Assembly (NCBI GenBank): GCA_937959095.1
Contig: CALGLY010000672.1
Location: 1-6,674 of the forward strand
From: an uncultured Saprospiraceae bacterium
GTDB lineage: Bacteria > Bacteroidota > Bacteroidia > Chitinophagales > Saprospiraceae
DNA length: 6,674 nucleotides
Direction of reading: 5' to 3'
The position numbers were made by a program, and so were the translations under genes. Below are positions 1 to 5,049 of this stretch, piece by piece. The stretch's first letter is position 1; each line of letters begins with the position of its first letter. The notes under the pieces were generated by a model that saw only the letters and a list, made by a program, of their open reading frames with translations, had not been told where the DNA came from and made no database searches.

Positions 1-363
1 AATTTGTACGTTCCGAATCTGCATGCAATTGCCACGCAGTCGTACCTTATCTTCCTTGCCTAATACAATAGGACGCATATTTTTAGTATCTGTACCAATA
101 TAATAGAAGCGAGGGTCGGTTTCCTCTAGAATGAACTTAAATACATGTACTTCCTTTCTAGCAATCACTTCGGTTTCGGCACTGCGCTCTGCTTTCTGCA
201 CTACGCTGAAGTTCATTCCATTAAATTGAAATAAAGAAAGACTATTTACTTTTTCACAGCGTCCTCCTTCAAAGAAAACTGTAATTTGTTTCTGATTAGC
301 ATTCGTGGCCATTGCTCCACTTACAAGCAAAGTCAAAAATAAAAAAATTGAAAATTGTTTCAT
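1..363 (-). CDS. Exported protein, N-terminal part, DUF4369/TlpA-like (partial at left edge)
   Basis: An open frame of 121 codons reads leftwards from an ATG at 361-363 and leaves the window without a stop, so only the N-terminus is visible. Residues 1-22 are a signal peptide: Lys2, a hydrophobic stretch (FSIFLFLTLLVSGAMA), and possible signal peptidase I sites after Ala19 or Ala22. The mature part alternates beta-type hydrophobic and polar residues and includes FYYIGTD (residues 86-92) and PIVLGKEDKVRLRGNC (98-113). From memory, this pattern resembles DUF4369-type beta domains that precede a thioredoxin/TlpA domain in Bacteroidota envelope proteins. The expected CxxC redox domain would lie outside the window, so the redox role is inference. 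There is no lipobox cysteine. It is transcribed divergently from the barrel/DUF3179 operon. It could instead be another secreted beta-sandwich protein. Confidence 0.7.
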   Translation of the reverse strand, partial: MKQFSIFLFLTLLVSGAMATNANQKQITVFFEGGRCEKVNSLSLFQFNGMNFSVVQKAERSAETEVIARKEVHVFKFILEETDPRFYYIGTDTKNMRPIVLGKEDKVRLRGNCMQIRNVQI

Positions 364-395
364 GAATGTTAGTTTGTGTCTTAATTAAGCAGATG

Positions 396-436
396 TAAGT
401 AATCAGTGCCAATAACTGGTTTTGATTGATTACTTA
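396..436 (-). repeat. 10-bp perfect inverted repeat in presumed 5' leader
   Basis: The arms TAAGTAATCA (396-405) and TGATTACTTA (427-436) are perfectly complementary around a 21-nt centre. The centre itself contains a small CCA/TGG pairing (409-411 with 417-419). If transcription begins at the -7 element at 448-455, the stem would form almost at the 5' end of the mRNA of the DUF4369-like gene. It could be an mRNA-stabilising or regulatory hairpin, or a dyad operator for a dimeric repressor. It has no T-tract, so it is not a terminator. Confidence 0.5.
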
Positions 437-447
437 TAAACGCCAAG

Positions 448-455
448 CAAAGATA
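448..455 (-). promoter_or_regulatory. Putative -7 element (TATCTTTG) for the DUF4369-like gene
   Basis: On the minus strand this octamer reads TATCTTTG, a perfect match to the Bacteroidota -7 consensus TAnnTTTG. It lies 85-92 nt upstream of the ATG at 363 and points at that gene. No TTG is found at the ideal 19-nt spacing, so the -33 element is missing or degenerate. Transcription would start near position 440-443 and give a leader of about 80 nt that opens with the inverted repeat at 396-436. Confidence 0.5.
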
Positions 456-489
456 TAAAGTAATTCTAGGAATTGTTATTGCATTCGCA

Positions 490-508
490 TCCGATAAGTC
501 TCCGATAA
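490..508 (+). promoter_or_regulatory. Direct-repeat pair TCCGATAA x2, 11-bp period
   Basis: Two identical octamers TCCGATAA (490-497 and 501-508) are separated by gtc, giving an 11-bp period, about one helical turn. The same geometry recurs at 549-567 with a different octamer. Tandem sites one turn apart are the known layout for OmpR/PhoB-family response regulators. Assigning such a regulator here is inference. The pair lies about 100 bp upstream of the presumed start site of the barrel gene. Confidence 0.4.
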
Positions 509-548
509 TTCAAATAGCTACCCAAATTTCTGTCTAACATAAGACACT

Positions 549-567
549 TCCACGCATTCTCCACGCA
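549..567 (+). promoter_or_regulatory. Direct-repeat pair TCCACGCA x2, 11-bp period
   Basis: Two identical octamers TCCACGCA (549-556 and 560-567) are separated by ttc, again with an 11-bp period. The downstream copy covers the place where a -33 TTG would be expected for the imperfect -7 element TAATTTAG at 586-593, and no TTG is there. That is what an activator-dependent promoter of the barrel/DUF3179 operon would look like. The start point and the regulator are both inferred. Confidence 0.4.
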
Positions 568-585
568 GAAATATACCGAAGCGTT

Positions 586-593
586 TAATTTAG
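586..593 (+). promoter_or_regulatory. Weak -7-like element (TAATTTAG) before the barrel gene
   Basis: TAATTTAG matches five of the six fixed positions of TAnnTTTG and lies 40-48 nt upstream of the ATG at 634. There is no matching -33 TTG. A leader of about 35 nt is implied. This is the best candidate promoter for the two-gene operon, but it is not strong by sequence. Confidence 0.3.
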
Positions 594-633
594 AGTTCCT
601 AAAGTCATAAAACACGCTTGGTAAATAGTAATT

Positions 634-1611
634 ATGCTTCGACTCTTACTCGCATTTGTAGTAATCTTCTGGCTTCTTCCCCACTCTATCCTAGCACAAG
701 CTTGTTGCTCTGGTGGTGTGCCTGTTTCTAGCAATTTAGGACTTCCCGCAAGTGCAGCGAATACTTTTCAAGTCAACCTAAGTTATGATTTAAATGCCTT
801 GAATACACTAAAAACAGGCACAAAAACAGAACGCAGCCAGGAGCGCAAACGCGAAACACAATCCATTTTATTAGAACTTGGCTATAGTTTTTCGAAGCGT
901 TTTTCTATTGATGCTTTTTTTGCCTTTGTACAACAGGAACGCTTCATTCTACTCTCTAATGGTTTGACGGCAACTCGTGGCTTAGGTGACGCCTTTTTAT
1001 TATTTAAATACAATCTATTCCAAAATCAAGATGCAAGTACAAGCCTCACCTTAGGACTTGGCCCTAAGTTTCCGCTTGGAGCAACCGATTTTTTCCCGAA
1101 AGATGCTTTAGTCATTCCTAATCTTGATTTGCAAGCAGGTAGCGGTGCTTGGGACGCGTTGTTTTGGGGACAATTCACACAGACTATGCCAGCACGACCT
1201 AGTATGAATTTGGTAGTTACTTCCATTTATAGCTATCGAGGCGTTTTCGATGAATACTTGTGCATTTCAGAGGATTGCAATACCTATCAATTTGGTAGAG
1301 ATTTCCAACTGATGCTTGGTATTTCTGACCGTATCAATTTAGGCACGAAACTCCTAGATCCTAGTCTCTCACTTCGATATAGGCAAGTGACACAAGATTT
1401 ATTCAATGCTTCTCCGCGTCCTAGCACAGGCGGTAGTTTTGTCTTTGTCGCGCCAAGCTTGACTTTTTGGCTCAATCCCAATGCTTCCCTTAGTACCAAT
1501 TTAGAACTCCCCATTTATGCCAAAGTACGCGATACGCAGGTGTCGCCTACCTATCGGCTTACGCTGGGCTTTTATCATAAATTTCAGCTAGGAAGAGGAG
1601 GAAAAATTTAG
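634..1611 (+). CDS. Predicted outer-membrane beta-barrel protein with Cys-Cys mature N-terminus
   Basis: This 325-residue protein starts with a signal peptide (residues 1-23, MLRLLLAFVVIFWLLPHSILAQA) cut probably after Ala21 or Ala23. The residues before the cysteines (AQA) do not make a good lipobox, so signal peptidase I is more likely. The mature N-terminus has adjacent cysteines (ACCSGGVP, Cys24-Cys25). The only other cysteines are Cys210 and Cys215 in a presumed loop. The rest shows alternating amphipathic strands such as FQVNLSYDL, LLELGYSF, the GLGDAFLLFKYNLF segment (116-129), and ELPIYAKVRD...YRLTLGFYHKF near the C-terminus. This is typical of porin- or transporter-like barrels of Bacteroidota. 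It does not end in the usual terminal aromatic residue but runs on with QLGRGGKI. The gene is 16 nt upstream of the DUF3179 lipoprotein gene, so the two are probably co-transcribed. Substrate and function are unknown. The cysteines may form disulfides or bind metal, but this is only a suggestion. Confidence 0.8.
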   Translation: MLRLLLAFVVIFWLLPHSILAQACCSGGVPVSSNLGLPASAANTFQVNLSYDLNALNTLKTGTKTERSQERKRETQSILLELGYSFSKRFSIDAFFAFVQQERFILLSNGLTATRGLGDAFLLFKYNLFQNQDASTSLTLGLGPKFPLGATDFFPKDALVIPNLDLQAGSGAWDALFWGQFTQTMPARPSMNLVVTSIYSYRGVFDEYLCISEDCNTYQFGRDFQLMLGISDRINLGTKLLDPSLSLRYRQVTQDLFNASPRPSTGGSFVFVAPSLTFWLNPNASLSTNLELPIYAKVRDTQVSPTYRLTLGFYHKFQLGRGGKI

Positions 1612-1627
1612 TAAAAAAATTAAATCT

Positions 1628-2806
1628 ATGATACGATTACTCTCTACCCTAATTACGCTAATGCTATTTAGTATTCTAATGACAGCTTGTCAAAAAGAAG
1701 ATACAACCATCAGTAATAATGATGATGATGAAATAATTATTCAAGAAGATACTACGGGGCTTTGCGGACATTTACTACTCACTACTGATAATGGTGGAAT
1801 ACTAGACGATGGAGACGGCAGTTGGTTAATCGCAGACAATCAAGTGCGCGATGGTGGTCCTGGGAAAGATGGAATTCCTTCGGTAGATATACCAGAATTT
1901 TCATCAGTCGATGACATTAATTTTCTAAATAATGGCGACTATGTATTAGGCGTGAAAGTAGGGAGCGAAATTCGTGCCTATCCGCATCCTGTCTTAGATT
2001 GGCATGAAATCGTGAATGATGAATTCCTAGGACAAGCTGATTGCAAGACCTATCTTTCTATCAATTATTGTCCACTCACAGGCACAGGAATGGCTTGGAA
2101 TAGGGAACTAGACGGAAAAATAACGACTTTCGGAGTTTCGGGTTTGTTGTATAACACGAACCTCATTCCTTATGATAGAAATACAGATAGCAATTGGTCG
2201 CAGATGCGTCTCGATTGTGTGCAAGGCAGTCTACAAGGGCAAAAAATAACAACCTATCCATTGATAGAAACCACTTGGAAAACATGGAAAGAACGCTATC
2301 CGAATTCCAAAGTAATGAACAGCGAAACGGGTTTCAATCGCTCCTATGGGAGCTATCCCTATGGTGATTATAGAACTTCTGAAAACCTGGTTTTTCCAGT
2401 TAATATTTCCGATCGTCGCTTGCCTAGAAAAGAACGGGTACTGGGTGTAATCGCGGATGGAATTGCAAAAGTCTATCGCTTCAATTCCTTCACAGAAATA
2501 GCCGGCGAAGCTACCGAACTTATAGAAGACAGCGTGAATGGACAAGCTATCGTAGTGATAGGCAATAACGATGCAAATTTTCTTGTAGCCTATCAGCGCA
2601 CTACTATGGATGGTACGCTATTGGAATTCCAAGCAATGCAAGATAGTCCAGATAGCATAATGAAAGACAATGAAGGGAATAGCTGGAATTTATTCGGCGA
2701 AGCAATAGCAGGTCCACGTACAGGAGAACGGCTTTCGCCTACGCGTTCCTATATGGGGTATTTCTTTAGTTGGGGTGCTTTTTATCCAAATGTGGAGATT
2801 TATTAG
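1628..2806 (+). CDS. DUF3179-family lipoprotein
   Basis: The 392-residue product has a lipoprotein signal (residues 1-20, ending LMTA) before Cys21, followed by a flexible acidic segment (QKEDTT...NDDDE, residues 22-40). In some Bacteroidota, acidic residues just after the lipid-carrying cysteine promote surface export; here that is inference. From residue 83 the sequence carries hallmarks I recognise from DUF3179: GIPSVDIPEF (82-91), AYPHPVLDWHEIVND (117-131), YCPLTGTGMAW (147-157), FGVSGLLYNTNLIPYDR (168-184), WSQM (190-193), TTWKTW (215-220), and the C-terminal YFFSWGAFYP (379-388 region). The biochemical role of the family is not known. The conserved His126, Glu127 and Cys148 are candidate functional residues. 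Only 16 nt separate it from the upstream barrel gene, so the lipoprotein and the barrel are probably made together and may act in the outer membrane as a pair. No clear Shine-Dalgarno sequence is present; the start is preceded by an A/T-rich stretch, as is usual in the phylum. Confidence 0.9.
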   Translation: MIRLLSTLITLMLFSILMTACQKEDTTISNNDDDEIIIQEDTTGLCGHLLLTTDNGGILDDGDGSWLIADNQVRDGGPGKDGIPSVDIPEFSSVDDINFLNNGDYVLGVKVGSEIRAYPHPVLDWHEIVNDEFLGQADCKTYLSINYCPLTGTGMAWNRELDGKITTFGVSGLLYNTNLIPYDRNTDSNWSQMRLDCVQGSLQGQKITTYPLIETTWKTWKERYPNSKVMNSETGFNRSYGSYPYGDYRTSENLVFPVNISDRRLPRKERVLGVIADGIAKVYRFNSFTEIAGEATELIEDSVNGQAIVVIGNNDANFLVAYQRTTMDGTLLEFQAMQDSPDSIMKDNEGNSWNLFGEAIAGPRTGERLSPTRSYMGYFFSWGAFYPNVEIY

Positions 2807-2850
2807 ATTTTATTATAAATTATTTTGTAAGCAGGTAGCATTGATTTTCT

Positions 2851-2858
2851 TATCTTTG
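2851..2858 (+). promoter_or_regulatory. -7 promoter element (TATCTTTG) of the THX gene
   Basis: TATCTTTG followed by cgccgc is a perfect Bacteroidota -7 element in its usual context. The nearest upstream TTTG (2824-2827) leaves a 23-nt gap, longer than the ideal 19, so the -33 box is uncertain. Transcription would start near 2863 and give a leader of about 40 nt before the ATG at 2904. The THX gene can thus be expressed independently of the DUF3179 operon. Confidence 0.65.
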
Positions 2859-2903
2859 CGCCGCTTTTATATTAATTGAATAATTTAAACTAAAAAATAA
2901 GCA

Positions 2904-3032
2904 ATGGGCAAAGGAGATAAAAAAACAAAGCGCGGCAAAATTAATTCTAGTTCTTATGGCAATAGCCGCCCAAAGACAAAGAATATCAAGAAGCAGACAC
3001 CACCACCAGCACCAGCTAAGACGGAGGAGTAA
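2904..3032 (+). CDS. 30S ribosomal protein THX (bTHX)
   Basis: A 42-residue, highly basic protein starts MGKGDKKTKRGKINSSSYGN and continues SRPKTKNIKKQ. The opening MGKGDKK(T/S)(K/R)RGKI followed by a short Ser/Tyr-Gly and an Arg-Pro-Lys segment is the signature of small-subunit protein THX. In Thermus this protein sits at the top of the 30S head and stabilises 16S rRNA. The last eleven residues (TPPPAPAKTEE) form a proline/alanine-rich, acidic-ended tail that the short Thermus protein lacks. The gene is easily missed because of its size and because a 72-codon open frame lies antisense to it. Support comes from the -7 element at 2851, the ribosomal signature, and the terminator hairpin 26 nt after the stop. 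Confidence 0.92.
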   Translation: MGKGDKKTKRGKINSSSYGNSRPKTKNIKKQTPPPAPAKTEE

Positions 3033-3057
3033 TTTGCTTTTTGGAAGTAATACAATT

Positions 3058-3099
3058 GATTCGCTCAACGCCTTAGGGCATTGAGCGAATCTTGTTTTT
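3058..3099 (+). terminator. Rho-independent terminator of the THX gene
   Basis: GATTCGCTCAA (3058-3068) pairs perfectly with TTGAGCGAATC (3081-3091). After one C-A mismatch, three more G-C pairs (3070-3072 with 3077-3079) close a TTAG loop. The stem is followed by TTGTTTTT on the plus strand. The T-tract runs into the stop codon of the convergent ptuB gene (3098-3100). On the minus strand the hairpin comes directly after that stop but is followed by AATTGTA rather than a T-run, so it should terminate less well in that direction, though it may still protect the 3' end of the ptuAB message. Confidence 0.88.
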
Positions 3100-3721
3100 A
3101 ACCTAATGCTTTCATTTTACGCTCCAAATATTGAATGATAATCATGCAATGTGGTTTATCGTAGCGTTGCCAAATCTTGAGTTCTTTTGCGTAATTGGCT
3201 TTCCTTCCTTTATATTTTCGATTCAGCCCTAATTTCAAGGTTTCTAAAATAGTCTTTCGAGCTTTCTGAATAGGAGCAATATTCAGATTCAAGATGCTGT
3301 TGAGTTCTTTTTGATGTATCGCATTCGACGATTTCATTATACCATTGTTAGTATAAGAAAGTTGTGCAATATGACTTTGTTCTTGTGGATTAAGTTCGAT
3401 AAGGACTGCTTTTTTGCTAGTATCACAATGTTCATAATCTCCATTGGCACCTCTATATTTCCCCTTGCAAACAGCCAATAGATTCGTATAATCCAAGTCT
3501 CTATCTTCTGGACATTCGTTTTGTGAACACCAATGTTCTACTTTCATAGTATCGAATCGAATACTAGCAGTACAGTACGCACAGAGTCCATTTTGTTCTG
3601 CTAATAACTGTTCTTTCACCTCTTTCTTACCATCGCCTCTTGCGAATGTATCCCAAGTACCACCTTTGTTTCTAAATTCTGCGAGTTGTCGAGGTTCAGC
3701 TTGTTTTTTGATATACTTCAT
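3098..3721 (-). CDS. ptuB: HNH nuclease of Septu defence system, PtuB-like (TIGR02646 type)
   Basis: This 207-residue protein begins [10 protein letters not shown] and holds a zinc-ribbon HNH nuclease core: Cys47-x2-Cys50 (CAYC), Glu62-His63 (VEHW), Asn80 in YTNLL, Cys85 (AVCKG), and His98-Cys99-Asp100 with Lys103 (HCDTSKK). The spacing and flanks ([21 protein letters not shown]) match the TIGR02646 family as I know it, which is repeatedly found beside an AAA/ABC ATPase in Septu and in PtuAB-type retron systems. The expected role is degradation of nucleic acid once the ATPase partner senses infection. The core residues all look intact, so the nuclease should be active. The start codon lies inside the end of ptuA, with 26 nt of overlap, which implies translational coupling and fixed stoichiometry. 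The C-terminal 80 residues are basic (e.g. [19 protein letters not shown]) and may contact nucleic acid or PtuA. Confidence 0.87.
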   Translation of the reverse strand: MKYIKKQAEPRQLAEFRNKGGTWDTFARGDGKKEVKEQLLAEQNGLCAYCTASIRFDTMKVEHWCSQNECPEDRDLDYTNLLAVCKGKYRGANGDYEHCDTSKKAVLIELNPQEQSHIAQLSYTNNGIMKSSNAIHQKELNSILNLNIAPIQKARKTILETLKLGLNRKYKGRKANYAKELKIWQRYDKPHCMIIIQYLERKMKALG

Positions 3722-4976
3722 CAGCTTCTTCTATAGTAATAAGCGTATCTAATTTTAATAATTCATAATCATTTGGGTCTATTTTTTGCTTTAGTTCTTC
3801 TAAGTATTTTCTTGCTTTTTTTAGATTGGGTTTTTCAGCATCTAAAGCATCTTCAATCTTTTTAATTTGTTTTTTTATCGTTACAGGACGCTCCAAGCCA
3901 CCCATAAAATCTTCTATAATCGTATTCACATCGCGTCCATAAGTATTGTGTACTTCTTTACCAGAAATAATTTTAAAATTATCCAAAATAATCAATTGCT
4001 CATTGCTCACATGATTGATTACTAGTGGCGAATGTGTAGTGACAATAAATTGGACATTTGGAAATGTGCTACTTAAAGCATCTAGAACAGACATTTGCCA
4101 TTTGGGGTGTAAGTGTAGCTCGATTTCGTCGATTAGTACTATACCGTGCGTGAGTAAGGGATTGTCCAGCTGTGGGTTAGCTATTGCCATTTTATAGGCA
4201 ATATCTAGCACCATGCCTAAGATCATACGTTCTCCTGCGGAGAGTTGGAAGAAGTCGAATAGGGTGTTTTCTTTATAAATATATAATTTTGGATTGATAT
4301 AGTCGTGTACTACTTGAAGTTCTATATCTGTGTTTAAAAGTATTTCTAGATAATTAGTTAGTGCAGTTTTTATGGCTTTAAATAGTGGTAATTCATATTT
4401 TAAATCTTCGCCCAAAATTTTTAGAGCATTTTCTCGATTTACTAACCGAATAAACCAATCTTCAATAGACTTATAGTTTATACTAATGTTAGAGACATCA
4501 CTAAATATATCTGAACGATTATAAATGACTTTTGAGTTTTTAGAAAAATTTCTATCTGTTTGATAAAAAGCGAATATTGGTATATTGTTTTTGTTATTAA
4601 GTAGAGCATTTTTCAAAGGGTGTTTGATATTTCTTTCACTTTGACGAGTAAATTTACGCTTACTATCTTTACTTTGTTTAAGTCTAATAATTTCTTCCTC
4701 CGCTTTATTTAACCATTCAACTTCTAAACCTAATGAAATTTCATAACCTTCTGTATCTTGATGAATATCTTTTTGGTACGTATTATCGAATTCTTTAGAA
4801 ATATCTAACATGGAATTTATAAACAAAATCATCGGACACATAATAGCATCCAAAAAGCTAGTCTTTCCAGCACCATTCGTCCCAATCACCACGGCGATAT
4901 TCCCTTTAGGCATTTCTACAGAATGCAGTCCTTTAAACCCACGAAAATTCTCAAATGCTACTTCCTTAATTCGCAT
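3696..4976 (-). CDS. ptuA: ABC/SMC-like ATPase of Septu defence system, PtuA-like
   Basis: The 426-residue protein has a complete ABC/SMC-type ATP site: Walker [10 protein letters not shown] (32-40) after the N-terminal ENFRGFKGL motif (9-17), a Q-loop-like segment IFAFYQTDR (134-142), ABC signature LSAGER (245-250), Walker B IVLIDE (279-284) followed by IELHLHP, and the switch histidine in TTHSP (313-317). The C-terminal tail after [13 protein letters not shown] (347-359) is helical and charged ([17 protein letters not shown] onwards) and probably mediates assembly or nuclease contact. An ATPase of this class immediately followed by a TIGR02646 HNH nuclease is the defining layout of Septu anti-phage defence, in which PtuA oligomers control PtuB. 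The region coding for about residues 60-200 is much more AT-rich than the conserved ends. The ATG at 4974-4976 is chosen because ENFRGF then sits at the usual distance from the N-terminus; there is no clear Shine-Dalgarno sequence. Other ABC-ATPase defence genes (OLD-like, AAA15) are possible relatives, but the nuclease partner argues for PtuA. Confidence 0.87.
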   Translation of the reverse strand: MRIKEVAFENFRGFKGLHSVEMPKGNIAVVIGTNGAGKTSFLDAIMCPMILFINSMLDISKEFDNTYQKDIHQDTEGYEISLGLEVEWLNKAEEEIIRLKQSKDSKRKFTRQSERNIKHPLKNALLNNKNNIPIFAFYQTDRNFSKNSKVIYNRSDIFSDVSNISINYKSIEDWFIRLVNRENALKILGEDLKYELPLFKAIKTALTNYLEILLNTDIELQVVHDYINPKLYIYKENTLFDFFQLSAGERMILGMVLDIAYKMAIANPQLDNPLLTHGIVLIDEIELHLHPKWQMSVLDALSSTFPNVQFIVTTHSPLVINHVSNEQLIILDNFKIISGKEVHNTYGRDVNTIIEDFMGGLERPVTIKKQIKKIEDALDAEKPNLKKARKYLEELKQKIDPNDYELLKLDTLITIEEADEVYQKTS

Positions 4977-4994
4977 AATTCATACTATTGGAAA

Positions 4995-5024
4995 AGATGC
5001 TAACCCGTAACCGAATTAGCATCT
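4995..5024 (-). terminator. Hairpin between prohibitin and ptuA (weak terminator or leader element)
   Basis: Perfect 9-bp arms AGATGCTAA (4995-5003) and TTAGCATCT (5016-5024) enclose 12 nt. Read on the minus strand, the stem is followed by a short T-run (CTTTTCC). It stands 25 nt after the prohibitin stop and 18 nt before the ptuA ATG. It may end the prohibitin transcript, imperfectly because the stem is AT-rich and the T-run short. If ptuA is transcribed from further upstream, the hairpin lies in its leader and could act as an attenuator. Confidence 0.5.
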
Positions 5025-5049
5025 CATAAAATCGTTTATTGAAATAAGA

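Noticed and set aside
694..708. Lipobox at the Cys24-Cys25 of the barrel protein
   Set aside because: The residues before the cysteine are AQA rather than a proper L-A/S-G/A pattern, and beta-barrel proteins are normally not lipidated; signal peptidase I cleavage is more likely.
2231..2545. A 104-codon minus-strand open frame inside the DUF3179 gene
   Set aside because: The plus strand encodes conserved DUF3179 motifs through this region; the antisense product has no recognisable features.
2850..3068. A 72-codon minus-strand open frame covering the THX gene
   Set aside because: It is fully antisense to a clear ribosomal THX gene with its own promoter and terminator; its composition reflects the reverse reading of Lys/Pro-rich codons.
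4977..5049. A retron ncRNA or reverse transcriptase accompanying PtuAB
   Set aside because: PtuAB occurs with some retrons, but the space upstream is only 73 nt, and no reverse transcriptase frame exists on either strand in the window.
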